Part shown: piece by piece, positions 52,861-64,000 of the stretch
How the letters are laid out: each line of letters starts with the position of its first letter
How positions within the stretch are numbered: position 1 is the stretch's first letter
NCBI GenBank assembly: GCA_030760725.1
Contig: JASWHV010000009.1
Location: 88,772,780 to 88,836,779, forward strand
Direction of reading: 5' to 3'
From: Neostapfia colusana
Lineage: Eukaryota; Streptophyta; Magnoliopsida; Poales; Poaceae
DNA length: 64,000 nucleotides
The notes under the pieces: generated by a model
Seen by the model: the letters and a program-made list of their open reading frames with translations, nothing else
Told to the model about the DNA's origin: nothing
Database searches by the model: none
Made by a program: the position numbers and the translations under genes

Positions 52861-54573
52861 AATCTGCAGGAGTGATGTCACGTTCGGGTTCAAATAAGTA
52901 TACTGCATGCTCATCTAGACATGAACACAAAGTTAAATTTCATTGTACCTATTGTGGTAGAGATGGTCATGTCATAGATTTTTGTTATAGACTAGCTAAA
53001 CAACATAAAAAGGAAAGAATGCAAGCTAGATCTTATAACTCTCATGCAAAAATTTCTGCACATACTAAACCGAATGTCAGGAACATGCAACCTGCTTTTA
53101 TGATTCGGAAATATTCAAAGTTTACCTCCAGAGCTTCAGTTTTTGCCTCCGGAGCTTCATTTTTTTGCCTCCAGACCTTCTGTTTTTGCCTCCGGAGCTA
53201 CTGATTTTCGTGCTACACAAGTAACACCTCATAGGTCAGTAGTTAAGAACAAAAAATATCAAACTTTGACTCATAAACCTGCTGTTTTATCTCAGCTTTC
53301 ACATGTTATTCCTGCTGGACATCGTGTGACTCAGTACTGGATTCCTAAATGCCTTTTAACAAACCCCAATATTGAGTCATCGACATATTGTGCTTCTATG
53401 TAGGTTACACGCTTGAGGAAGGAGAACATTTGGATTGTGGATTCAGGTTGCTCACGCCACATGACCGGTAACATAGAATGGTTCTCCCCTCTCTCTTTTG
53501 TGTCATGTGTAGAGATTGTTACTTTTGCCGATAATTCTTCAACTCCTATAATTGCTAAGGGTTCGGTTAGAGTGAATGATCACTACACTTTGAAATATGT
53601 GGCACTTGTCAAAAATTTGAAATACAACTTGCTTTCTCTTTCACAATTGCTAGATGAAAATCTGGAAATTATTTTCAATAAAAACTGCTGCAAAGTTGTA
53701 GGTTCAAATAGTTAGCTTATTTTTAACATGTCTCAGTTTGGAAGAGTTTTTAAAGATGATTTTGATATGTCTTCCTATAAGCATAGATGTCTAGTTGCAA
53801 ATAATTCCAAAGATTTATATTTTTGGCATCGTAGACTTGGTCATGTAGGCTTTGATCATCTCACGCGTGTTAGTGCTCTTGATCGCATACGTGGGCTGCC
53901 TAAGCTTAAAGGGGACAAAGAAATTGTGTGCTCTTCTTGTAGACATGCTAAGATGGTCGCAGGTTCACATGCTCCTCTCACAATGACCATGACAACTGAA
54001 CCGGGTCAACTTTTACACCTTGACACCATAGGACCTTCACGTGTTCAATCCTTCGGAGGTAAATGGTATGTTCTTGTGATTGTTGATGACTATTCTAGAT
54101 ACTCTTTGGTTTACTTTATGGCATATAAGAATGAAGCTTTTAGTAACTTTAGAACATTATTTTTAGATTTTCAATTGATCACCCAGGATCTTTAAGAGCA
54201 ATTAGAAGTGATAATGGAACTGAATTTAAAAATCAATCATTTGATTACTTTTGTGCTGAAAATGCAATAGATCATCAATTTTCTTCACCACATGTATCTC
54301 AACAAAACGGTGTTGTAGAGAGAAAGAACAGAACCTTAGTTGAGATGGCTAGGACTATGGTTGATGAATATCAAACTCCTAGGAAATTTTGGGCTGATGC
54401 AATTGCAACCGCTTGTTATGTCTCAAATCGTGTTTTCTTGCATGCTAAGCTAGGTAAAACACCATATGAGCTCATGTTTGGACATAGGCCTATTGCCACA
54501 CACTTTAGGGTCTTTGGTTGCAAATGTTTTGTTAAGAAACATGGTAATCTTGATAAATTTGAAGCTAGATCTG
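52861..54573 (+). pseudogene. Copia pol: second knuckle, protease and integrase, cut by element Z
   Basis: A knuckle-like CTYCGRDGHVIDFC stands at about 52948-52989. A short in-phase tandem repeat follows (53125-53210). Protease is IWIVDSGCSRHMTGNIEWF (about 53428). The GAG-pre-integrase domain reads YFWHRRLGHVGFDHLTRVSA (about 53819) with CSSCRHAKM, and integrase LDTIGPSRVQS and VDDYSRYSLVYFM. A frame loss near 54190 separates SDNGTEFKN and PHVSQQNGVVERKN. The frame then runs to GNLDKFEAR, where the Z LTR is inserted at 54574. Reverse transcriptase and RNase H are not in the window. Confidence 0.85.
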
Positions 54574-54972
54574 TGTAACACCCCAAAATCCAGTTAAGAG
54601 GGGAATTTAAAAATTTTTGGACGTATTGCATGTGGTGCAGAAATTCAAATTCAATTTGGAATTCAAATTCAAATCAAAACCAGAAAAGAAATGGAAAAAG
54701 AAAAAAAAGAAAAACAGAAAACCCAGGCCAGTGGGCCGAAACCCACCAGCCGGCCCACCTTTTCCCGCGCCAGCCCACAGCCGCGCGCTCCTCTCTCCCT
54801 CTCACTGACACGCGGGGCCCGCGTGTCATCCCCCACCTCTCGCTCGCGCCAACAGCTGGAACTTCTCCGCGCGCCCGAATCCAAACTACCCCGGGATCTC
54901 GTGTCCCCCAGCCGAATTCTGGTCCCGGACGACTTGAACTCGATCACAACCGACACGCCACCCTCCTCCGTC

Positions 54973-54980
54973 TATATAAA
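54973..54980 (+). promoter_or_regulatory. Z LTR TATA box
   Basis: TATATAAA stands 400 bp into the LTR after a GC-rich region, with a plausible start of transcription near 55005-55010. Confidence 0.55.
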
Positions 54981-56541
54981 CGCCGGCATCGCCCTGTTTT
55001 CCCCACCCGATCGGCTGTTTTTCCTCCCGGTGAGAACCGAAGCTCCGATCACCGTTTTCTCTCGATCTTTGCTCGGGTTTTCTGATCTAACATGCCGATC
55101 ATGTTCCACCGCCTCCGGGGAATCACGCAGGTGCAGAAAACTCGGTAGATTGCGCCCTAGACACAGCTCCGACGAGCATCGCCGCGATTCCATCTTGGAC
55201 CTCGTCGCTGACCGCCTTCCAGGGCCTCCGAGCTCAAGAAAAACCCCGAGGTGAGATCCCCGACCTCCCCTCTACCGATCTATGCCATGAAATCCCAGTT
55301 TTAGGAGGAATAGACGAAGATCCGAAGTTTTCCAGCGAGATCACCGCCTCCCGCCGCCGCGCGCCGCCGGGCAGCGCGGGCTGACTCCGGCCAGGGCGAC
55401 GTGGCCGCTTGTGCGCCGCTATTTTAAATCGCACGGTAGACATAAAACCCCCGCGTACCGGTTCGACGTTATAATCTCAGCCGTCAGTTTTAAATCGGAC
55501 GGTCCACGTCGGCCCCGCATTATAAAGGCCGGGATTCTTACGCGCTACCCCCTGGGGATCTCGGAAAATACCAGCTAGCCCCAGAAACTTCTGATGTAGC
55601 CCCTGGAACTTCAGAAATTTATGTAAATTCAATTAAAAATCAGTTTTAGCCCCTGGACATAATAAAAATTAGCAAAACCCATCTGTTATGCATAGTTAGA
55701 CCCCTGGAAATTTGTAAAATAATAAATTAGACCCTATAGTAGGGTGAACTTACCTTTTTGACCCTATATGGTATTAAGTTTAGAAATTTGAAGGTGTGAC
55801 TAGGATTTAATTTTAAAAGGAAAGACAAACACATGTGCTAATTCATGTTTAAACTCTACTGACACTTGGGAAACTTTAGAATGAACTAAAAATAAATTTT
55901 AGGCTGAAATGAAATCTGTTTGGGTGTTGTTCATATTTATTAGTTCTAGGAACACATTTTTAGGTTAATAAACAATTCTGAAAATTGGTAAAATAAATTT
56001 AAATTTGTTCACATCAGAGGAGAAGTTCAAAAACATATTATTTAATATATTAGATCAGAACCTATTCTGTTTAGATGTTATGCCCTACTATTTAATATTT
56101 AAAACTCACTTTTAGGCATAGAAAATAAATCTGGAAAATAATGGAAAATAGGTATGCATAATTAGAAAATGATAAATGAAGTCTCCAAATCCAAAGAATT
56201 CAGTTTGGGATTTGGTAGAAGGTTTAAAAACCCACTTTGAATAGGAAATTACCTTCCATGCAAACTTGGTAGTTAAAGAGTGTGTTAATTTAATATAAAG
56301 AATTTGTTTAGAATTGAAATTCATATATATAGTGTGCAAATAAAAATCTGAATACAAAAGTTAGAAATCATACACATGTGTTTAAAAGTGCATGTAGGCC
56401 AAAAATCAACACATGTAGAGTAACCCCAACGCTTAGAAATGTGAATGACTTTCATAGGTATGTATGTGTGTTTTGCATGAAGTGAAAGTGTGAACTATGT
56501 CTTATGGATTGTGTTTTCTTTTGCTATGTGTATTGGCATGA

Positions 56542-57717
56542 GTAGAACCTGCCCCAGAGCAAGTTCTCCCCTTCCAAGACCAAGACTTTCCATTCTCAGA
56601 GCAGCAAGAAGAAGGCAAGTGTCCTTGACCACTTTGATCCTATGCTAGGTTGTGTAGATAGAATTATTTGCATTGTCAATTGAAATATGAAACCCATGCT
56701 AGGAAGTTTCCTAGAATTGCATTACCTTGTTTCCTTGTAGCTTGGGTTGGGATTTATTTTATCATGTCATTTATTTATATGCTTATGCTTAGCCATGCTT
56801 AGAATGGGATAATTGGGATATGAGATCATCAAGGGATCGAGGCAAGTTGGATGATTTGGTTGGTGCTGGGTGCACGAGACTCGGGTTTGTGTTTAGTACT
56901 TGCCTGGATCCTAAGGACCGGCTCAAGGAGCATGTAACCTGGCTTTACCGTGCCAACCACATGCTGAGATGGGGCAGCTTGGCCAATTAATTAGGTGTAT
57001 CCCCGGCGTAGTATGGGTGTGTTGGATGGTGCGGAGAATAGATGTCAGCTGGACTACCATATGAACCGCAAGGCTCAAGAGGGGGCCACTGCAGCGGGGT
57101 TGGAGCCTCTTGTATGCTGTTAGGGGTGAAACCTCAATGGGCCCACGCTCGTCGGGAATCCCTTTGTAAAGGCTTCGTAGTGATCTCCTGGCTACACACC
57201 TGTGAAGTGTGAATGTGGTTCGCGGCCACTGGCATAATGGAGGTTCTTTTAGTCCACCCGGCAATGGGGGATGAAATCACTACATGTGGGTACAGTGGTG
57301 CAAACTCTGCAGAGTCAAAACTGTCATGACAGCCGTGGTCACGGTCAAGAGCGGCTTGGACTTATTCATGATTAGAGGATGATGACTTTGGAAGTTGTGG
57401 ATGTTAAGCGGGGAGCTTAACATTGGAAATGATGATATGGTTACTTGATTTTGATGATGGGTTGGGAGATTGGGACCATTTCACCTGTGTAGTAATATAG
57501 GTGCTTAATAGCTAAGGTGATAGGTAATAATTGTGTAGTGCTTTAACCCTGAGTTCAACCTCTCCTTGCTCTAGCCATGCATGACATAACTTTCCCCCAC
57601 TTGCTGAGTACCCACGGTACTTAAACTTGCACATTTGTTGGTTTATATTGCTGCTCAGGTCAAGAGAATGATGCGGTGTTCAATGACCAAGACTTCAGAC
57701 CCGAAGACGGATTCTAG
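56542..57717 (+). CDS. Candidate spliced small ORF inside the Z LTR
   Basis: The first visible exon, 56542-56614, is open and contains PFQDQDFPFSEQQEE. It ends GAAG|GCAAGTG, a GC donor. The intron is 56615-57658 (1,044 bp) and ends GCTGCTCAG. The second exon, 57659-57717, reads GQENDAVFNDQDFRPEDGF and stops at TAG 57715. The position, splice phase, acidity and Q content agree with the A1 and A2 LTR ORFs, though the sequences have diverged. A stop lies just upstream of 56542, so the exon probably starts at an acceptor (GCATGAG) and is joined to an earlier exon. Confidence 0.5.
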
Positions 57718-57890
57718 GTACATGGAGTCCCCCGGGCAACTCCTGTGACGGAGCCCACAAGAATAATATTCCGCTGCTGTTTTATTTACATGATATGAAC
57801 TTATTATCGTCCATCGAGACGCATGCGTTGTAAGACATATTTATATTTGACACCTGGCTTGTAATAAATGATGCTTCACTATTTGTCATC

Positions 57891-57923
57891 ACATGTATGA
57901 GAAAATGATCCTGGCATACATGT
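57891..57923 (+). promoter_or_regulatory. LTR-terminal stem-loop, Z copy
   Basis: ACATGTATG (57891-57899) pairs perfectly with CATACATGT (57915-57923). Compared with A2, the middle pair of the inner stem is A-T in place of G-C, and the loop keeps ATCCTGG. The change on both sides supports selection on pairing. Confidence 0.55.
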
Positions 57924-57968
57924 GATATTCACTCGGTTGTTCTTCGGAGAAACCGGGTGTGACAGAAG

Positions 57969-57986
57969 TGGTATCAGAGCCAAGGA
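57969..57986 (+). promoter_or_regulatory. Z primer-binding site (initiator tRNA-Met)
   Basis: TGGTATCAGAGCC begins four bases after the LTR end. Confidence 0.9.
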
Positions 57987-58183
57987 TGCCTGTAGGAACG
58001 TGGACCTAGGTAGAAATGGACGTATTTAAGGACCCTATTTTCTTAAAAACTATTTTACAAAGGTGTGGGTTGAAAAGTGTTATTTAATGGGGTCACTTTA
58101 TTCATCTTACCCCAACTTTTATTCAAAATAGGATTTTTGTTTAAAATCTTATCTAACTTAACTTTAAATGCTTTATGTTTTAG

Positions 58184-58954
58184 ATGGTTCGCATGATCCG
58201 CACCGCCCGCAAGTCCACCGGAGGGAGAGTTCCCGTAGTTGCCCTTGCCCTGAGAGAGGAGAACTGTCCGGTGACGTATCTCTCCTACGGATTGGCAGTA
58301 GGAGGGTTGTTGCGCCGTCTTCGACGCATGCTCCAAGCCGCCGGCAATACGGGCATGCTAATCATACACTACAGCTCCACCCGAATCATCTGTGAGAAGC
58401 GGGAAGAATGGAGTTCATAAATGAGGATTATCCATGAAAATCAGCTGCTCAAGATCCACCGCTCTCCAGCTTGACGAGCGACACAGGTCGATGCGGAGAA
58501 GGATGTCACCTGGGAGGCAATCACCTGCCAGAGTCACATCTATCGTCGCCACCTGGACAGGACTGAGTACATGTATGTCCTCCAGCGTGAGAGTGGTACA
58601 ACGGAGTACAAGTACCCGCCAGTGCAGCAGGGGACTTCCCATGAGCACATGGACTTGTGCTTGGAGAATGCTGCTATGCTCAGCACTCGACTGCAGGAGT
58701 GTCAGCAGGAGCTTCAGGATGTACATGACACCCTGAAGGAGACTGAGGCGTTGCTTCGAGCCAGATTGAGGGCGAGAGAAAGAGGAGATGGGAATGAACT
58801 GTGTGTCACCGTGAATGACACATGAACACCTGACTCCCCAGATCACCGGGCTAGCAGGCGTCGCCGCACTTCTCCACCAGCAGCTTCCCCACCCAAAGCG
58901 GAGTCAGAGGGCAGCCGCAATAACGAGAAAGATCCCGAGGAGCCAGCTCAGTGA
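58184..58954 (+). pseudogene. Z orf0-like upstream ORF, broken
   Basis: ATG 58184 follows TTTTAG and opens MVRMIRTARKSTGGRVPVVA, a basic start like that of the A1 orf0. A frame change between about 58420 and 58500 leads to DVTWEAITCQSHIYRRHLD, then a probable coiled coil (STRLQECQQELQDVHDTLKE, then ETEALLRARLRARERG). An in-frame TGA at 58823-58825 is followed in the same frame by a basic/proline tail (ASRRRRTSPPAASPP) to the stop at 58952-58954. It is not gag, which follows at 59275. The role is unknown; the coiled coil suggests a multimeric protein. Confidence 0.55.
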
Positions 58955-59274
58955 TACGAGTAGTGTAGAGTCCTTTCCCTTAGTTTAGCAGGATGTCGAG
59001 TAGTCGAGTCGTTACTTTAGTAAATGGTGTGTTAATGCTTGGTGTGTGACGTGAGTTGTGGAAGCCATGGGCGTTTGTCCACAACCTCGTCTTCAGGTTA
59101 TTTTGCTTTGGTGTGTGAACCCATATGAATTAAGAGTTCATTTATGTTCGCGTAAGACATGAAATCCTCAGAAAATATAAATGAAATAAGGTCTCAAAAT
59201 TTTAAAGTTTAAACACGCAAAATTGGTAAGTTAATACGTAATGCTTTAAATTGACATTTGGTTGATCATGATAG
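58955..59274 (+). other. Spacer between Z orf0 and gag
   Basis: 320 bp, AT-rich toward gag. It contains the block GCTTGGTGTGTGACGTGAGTTGTGG, split here as GCTTGGTGTG and GTGAGTTGTGG, also found ahead of gag in A1 (4220-4250) and A2 (17817-17832). No ORF is seen. Confidence 0.5.
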
Positions 59275-60400
59275 ATGGCCGGAAGAGGAAGGGGTCGTGG
59301 TGCCAACCCCACCAACAACAACGATGAAGCCGGCAACCCTCACCTTTCCGGAGGGCAAGACAGGGGTGGTCGTCGGGAGGGAGTTGATCTCATCCACCAA
59401 ATGCTTGAAAATCAGAATCAGCTCATCCAGAGCCTGACTCAAGTGGTGGCCAACTTGCACCAAGCTCCACCTCCACAAGCTGCACCACGCCAACCAAGGT
59501 TGAGTGAGTTTCTAGGGACTCAACCTCCAAAGTTTGCAAGTGCTGCTGAACCTCTGGAGGCAGATGATTGGCTAAAGACCATTCAGAGAAAGATGAGGAT
59601 CATACAATGCCAAGGATATGAGAGGGTGCTGTTTGCCTCTCACCAATTGCATGGACCTGCTGCGGATTGGTGGACCGCTTACGTGGCCGCCCATCATGAC
59701 CCTAAGAACATCACTTGGGAAGAGTTCAAGCGTAGCATCCGCAACCATTACATACCAAGGGGTGAACTTAAAAACAATAGAAAGGAGTTCTTGGGGCTGC
59801 AGCAAGAAAACATGACGGTGAGGGAATACCTCACTAAATTCACCCAACTATCCCGTTATGCACCACGGGACATAGAGACTGATGAGCAGAAACAGGACTG
59901 CTTTTTGGAAGGACTTACAGTGGAAATGCAGTGTGCAATGTCCTCCAACGAGTACGAAAGCTTCCAAAAGATGGTGGACAGCATTTGTGGTGGAGAGGAA
60001 GCTGAAGGCCTTGGAAAATGAAAACAAGAGGAAGGCGGGATGGTCACACCAAGCCTCGGGTAGCAACACACGCCCACGTCTGATGCAGCAACCCGCAGGG
60101 CAGACGAGCTGTGCTGCGGTACCCTACTCAGCACCGAGAGGGTACAACCCGAACTTCAGGCCTCCGTCAGCACCAGCACAGCCACAACGTCAGTTTGTAC
60201 AGCAGCCTCACCCCACATATCAACCTCGACCAGCAGTACAAGGACCCCCAAACCAACCCCAAGACAACAAAGGCCAGGCACTTAAGGTTGGGGTACAATG
60301 CTTTAACTGTGGTGAAGTGTGGCACTACGCCCATAAGTGCCCAAAGAAGAAGCCCGTGCAGCCGCAACAGCAGAATGTGATGCGAGGACGGGTGAACCAC
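59275..60400 (+). pseudogene. Z gag with zinc knuckle (one frameshift)
   Basis: It starts at ATG 59275 (MAGRGRGRGANPTNNNDE). The gag core reads EADDWLKTIQRKMRIIQC and ASHQLHGPAADWWTAYVAAH. A small deletion near 59978 shifts the frame after MVD; the correct frame continues FVVERKLKALENENKRK. A proline/glutamine-rich linker leads to the knuckle CFNCGEVWHYAHKC at about 60300-60341. Confidence 0.88.
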
Positions 60401-62727
60401 GTGACCATGGAGGAAGCGCAAGAGGCACCTGACGTGATAGTTGGTAAGTTTCCTGCCAATTTACACATTGCAACCCTGTTGTTCGATTCTGGTGCTACCC
60501 ACTCATTCATTGCCCAAGGGTTTGTTAATAAGCATGATTTAGCAACAACACAAATGCACCATATGCTAGCCGTAAACTCTCCAGGGGGAGAAATAAGGAC
60601 AAGTCAAGTGTGCCCCAAGGTGAATTTAGACATTAATGGGGTAGTATTTACTGCCAACCTCATAGTGATAGATTCACAAGGGATAGATATTATTTTGGGC
60701 ATGGATTGGTTGACCAAACATAAAGGAATCATCCATTGTTCAACAAGAACGGTGGAACTAACTCACCCTAGTGGCACAAGAGTAAAGTTCATAACTATAC
60801 AAGAGCCTAGGAGGGACATTAAACTCAATCAAGTTGAGGTGGAAGTGGAGGAGATCAGGATCATCAAGGAATATCCAGATGTTTTTTCGGAGGAGTTGCC
60901 AGGTATGCCCCCTGATCGTGAAGTGGAATTCGCGATTGAGCTAGTGCCTGGAACAGCTCCGATATACAAGAGACCTTATCGGATGGACTCCAAACAGCTG
61001 GAAGAACTCAAGGAACATTTAAGAGAATTGACAGAAAAGAGGTACATTCGTCCTAGTTCCTCACCATGGGGAGCTCCAGTGATATTTGTGCCCAAGAAGG
61101 ACGGGACCCAAAGGCTATGCGTGGACTACCGTGCGTTGAATGAGGTAACCATCAAGAACAAGTACCCATTACCCCGCATTGAAGACTTGTTTGATCAATT
61201 GACGGGATCTTGTGTGTTCTCGAAAATTGATCTCATATCGGGATACCACCAACTTATGATAAGGCAAACTGATATTCCAAAGACGGCTTTCGTATCTCGG
61301 TACGGACTGTATGAATACACAGTCATGCCTTTCGGGCTAACTAATGCCCCGGCATACTTCATGTATCTCATGAACAAGGTGTTCATGGAATATCAGGACA
61401 AAATTGTGGTGGTTTTCATAAATGACATTCTCGTCTTCTCCAAAGATGAAGAAGAACATGAGAAACATCTAAGGTTGGTGTTGCAAAAGCTGAGAGAACA
61501 CCAACTATATGCCAAGTTGAGCAAGTGTGAGTTTTGGCTAAAGAGAGTTCCCTTCTTAGGACATATAATCTCGGAGGGAGGAATCTCCGTAGATCCTGCC
61601 AAGATCGAGGATGTACAGAAGTGGAAGACCCCTGAGAATGTCGGGGAAGTTCGAAGCTTTTTAGGATTGGCTGGATACTATCGACGGTTTACCGAGGGTT
61701 TCTCCAAGATTTCGAGACCCCTCACCAAACTGTTGGAGAAAGGAATCACATTCACCTGGACACCGCAGTGCGAGTCGAGTTCTCAGGAACTGAAGAAAAG
61801 ATTGACAACAGCCCCAGTGCTAGTTATGCCAGATATGCAGAAGAAATTTTTGGTGTACTGCGATGCTTCTGGAAACGGGTTGGGATGTGTTCTCATGCAA
61901 GAAGGGCATGTCGTGGCTTATGCGTCCCGGCAGCTCCGGAAACACGAGAAGAACTATCCTACACATGACCTAGAACTAGCCGCAGTGGTACACGCGTTGA
62001 AGATTTGGTGGCACTACTTGATGGGGAAGAGGACAGAGACGGATCATAAGAGCTTAAAGTATATTTTCACACAGCCAGATCTCAACCTCAGACAAAGGAG
62101 ATTGTTAGAGCTAATCAACGACTTTGATGTGGGCATCAACTATCATCCTGGGAAAGCGAACGTCGTGGCGGATGCTCCAAGCCGGAAAGTGTAGGTCAAT
62201 AGGTTGAGCTTGAAGGACATGCCTACAGGATTGAAGGAAGAGGTTATAAAACTCAATCTATGTCTAGTGAATAGTGGTGAGGCCATCGCCATGGAAGTGG
62301 ACTCCACATTAGAGAAAGACATCCGAAATGGTCAGAAGAATGACGAGAAGATACAAGAGATTAGAGAACTCATCAAGGAAAATAAAACCCCTGGGTTCAG
62401 AGAGGATGAACAAGGTACGGTGTGGCACGGGAAAAGAATCTGTGTGCCTGAAGTAAAGGAGATCTGTGAATTGATTTTGAAGGAGGCTCATGATTCCGAC
62501 TATTCCATTCATCCTAGGAGTACGAAGATGTACCATGACCTCAAGAGGAGATATTGGTGGTATGGCATGAAGCGAGATGTCACGGAACATGTTTCCCTAT
62601 GTGACACATGTTAGTTGGTGAAAGCAGAACATCAACGACCCGTGGGATTATTCCAACCACTCAAAGTGCCTGAATGGAAATGGGAAGAAATCGGTATGGA
62701 TTTCATAGTGGGACTACCTAGGACCTG
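60401..62727 (+). pseudogene. Z pol: protease to integrase, catalytic site lost, cut by LTR P
   Basis: Protease is FDSGATHSFIAQ (about 60482). Reverse transcriptase runs from ILGMDWLTKHKG to a mutated catalytic motif FIND at 61415-61426, in which the first aspartate of the usual FIDD is asparagine (AAT, 61421-61423). RNase H has lost two residues before TDHKSLKYIF (about 62035). In-frame stops lie at 62192-62194 and 62612-62614. The second falls right after CDTC of the integrase zinc domain. The sequence ends at MDFIVGLPRT, where LTR P starts. The integrase core, chromodomain and 3' LTR are outside the window. Confidence 0.9.
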
Positions 62728-64000
62728 TGACGAACCGGAATCCGCCCATCCAGGATCACAGAGGGTGGTGCCGCACGATGCGACACCCGACAGCACACGT
62801 CATAAGAACACAATATATTACATGGGAAAACAGTTGAATTGTACGAAGTATTACACTTCTCAGTTACAAACTAGGGTCTTTTATTACACAGCGGAAGTTT
62901 CCTTTGTACAGCTCACGCCCGCCTATCTAGCAAATGTCGGTTGCCCAGCCCTAGGGCAACCCACACTAGCTGCACGTCTCAGCTCAGCACGGCGTGTATG
63001 GCTCCCACTCAGCCGTGGTCCCCGACGGAGGGTAACCCTCGCCGGTAGACTCGTACTCCAAGTCCGTGGGTGGCTCCTCACCTGAAAAATACTTAAGCAG
63101 CAACCGTTAGCACGAAGGCTCAGCAAGGCTTAACCGACTCACCTAAGCATGAAACTCTACATGAGGTGTACCATGACATAGGATAGCAATGTTGCAGCAA
63201 ATGGACACGCCTACAAGTTCATCCTTAGTTCATCTTTTAGCAACAAGTTAACGGTTCATGAAGCTGAAATTTAGTGAGCAATCTTTGGTGGCACACATGT
63301 AGCAATACAATTATATAATAACAGCAATATTGAATCATACCATTTCATTCATTAGTCTACGTTACGACGCAGTGAACAAGCGGTACTCGTCACCGCGAGG
63401 GACGGCGAATCGACTCGATATACACCTGCAGGGAAACCCAAAGAGCACGTCACGTACGCCCACCCGTGGAGCTGCACAGCACGCTCACTCGATGTCGTAT
63501 GGGACAAACTTTCACCCCACAGCCCAAACGTCGAACCGGTCACACCAAAACGAGCAGGAGGTTCCCCACACGGAGCATCTCTCTATGCCCGTTGGCAGAT
63601 TTCCACCTTGCTGCCCTCAACCTACACCTATAAATTGGTGTGCTATGCCTCGACGCCCGGAGGTTTAGGCTACATCGGTTTATCGGGGCACATATATCCG
63701 ATATGCCTTCGGTACGTTCAATACTTGTTCAGTAGGGCCGCACACGGATCGGTCCTCAATCGACACGGGCAGGGCTGCGCACACAAGACTTCCTCTTGCT
63801 GCGCCCTAGCCCCTGCCTAGTGTCATTTTATTTACTAAAGTGATCTCACATCACTCAACCGAACCCGTGTGTCCCAAGCCTATCTCTCGAGTAGATTCCA
63901 ACTACTCGACTTGTACCGAAGCCCTACGAATCTTTAAGCATAGCATTTCTACCCGAGGTCTTAGACACTACCCTCACTCTTTTAGGAACCTTTGGTTATG
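62728..64000 (-). repeat. LTR P: family B LTR end on the minus strand, cut by the window edge
   Basis: It starts TGACGAACCGG, the reverse of a family B LTR end, and carries the stem-loop at 62768-62788. The match to the reverse of 12150-13168 continues to the window end (for example CTATGCCTCGACGCCCGGAGG at 63645-63665, split here as CTATGCCTCG and ACGCCCGGAGG). It is inserted into Z integrase. The left flank ACCTG is half of a possible target duplication. Confidence 0.85.
62984..63081 (-). CDS. Second exon of the spliced LTR ORF in LTR P
   Basis: On the minus strand the acceptor TATTTTTCAG precedes the exon, which begins at 63081 with GEEPPTDLEYESTGEGYP and ends WEPYTPC before TGA (62986-62984). 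It is 98 nt, the same as its counterpart at 12811-12908, without indels. The first exon should lie about 100 bp beyond the right edge of the window. Confidence 0.5.

Larger units (their letters stand above)
54574..57964 (+). repeat. Element Z 5' LTR, 3,391 bp
   Basis: It begins TGTAACACCCC inside copia integrase and ends GGGTGTGACA before a primer site at 57969. It holds AATTCAAATTC repeats at the start (54635-54675), a TATA box (54973-54980), a probable first exon ending at CGAG|GTGAG (55251), a GC-type donor at 56614/56615, an acceptor at 57658, the conserved ACTTGCTGAGTAC block (57599) and a terminal stem-loop (57891-57923). The stretch 55560-56440 is AT-rich with nothing recognisable. The left flank ATCTG is half of a target duplication whose partner is outside the window. 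Confidence 0.9.

Noticed and set aside
54691..55254. 187-codon ORF in the Z LTR
   Set aside because: It spans the TATA box and the predicted transcription start, so it cannot be translated as a whole. It is open because of GC-rich sequence.

Overview
The window looks like a block of grass (Poaceae) heterochromatin made almost entirely of nested transposable elements. I see no host gene, tRNA, rRNA or CRISPR array. The grass assignment is an inference from content: several families of Tekay/Del-like Ty3-gypsy chromoviruses with long LTRs (3-4 kb in the full-length copies), pol ending in a chromodomain and an initiator-tRNA-Met primer site; a Sirevirus-like copia element; a CACTA (En/Spm) transposon with TNP2-like and TnpA-like genes; and a Stowaway-like MITE.

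Layout. 1-822 is the end of a plus-strand LTR, next to a minus-strand LTR fragment (823-1021) that sits in the tail of another pol (1022-1104). 1105-13584 is a damaged plus-strand composite: an LTR of family A, a primer site, an upstream orf0, a pol whose gag is deleted, then a direct junction at about 6993 into the pol of family B, the family B LTR, a short leader and the last 81 bp of another family B LTR. 13585-46073 is a minus-strand gypsy pol (N) split by element M (13884-45468, minus, TSD CCCGA). The 3' LTR of M is split by element A2 (14628-32519, plus, TSD GGTAC). The 3' LTR of A2 is split by a 7,057-bp CACTA element (24989-32045, TSD AAT). All three target duplications can be read. 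On the right the nest continues as partial elements whose far halves lie outside the window: LTR O (46074-49271), a copia element (49272-54573), gypsy element Z (54574-62727) and LTR P (62728-64000).

Gene state. The gypsy and copia gag-pol frames are broken by a few stops, frameshifts or deletions. A2 and M are the most complete. The best-preserved gene is the TnpA-like gene of the CACTA element: nine exons from 29145 to 31493 whose GT-AG introns keep one continuous frame.

The most unusual signal is a small spliced open reading frame inside the LTRs themselves. Several gypsy families carry an exon ending at a GC-type 5' splice site (AG|GCAAG), an intron of about 1.0-1.3 kb, and a second exon whose frame continues to a stop. 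Comparisons between families show silent third-position changes and no indels, as expected of coding sequence. Other points are a regular array of nine G-box-like units at about 55-bp spacing upstream of the A2 TATA box, a stem-loop near the LTR end that keeps pairing across families, and a long foldback upstream of the CACTA transposase gene.
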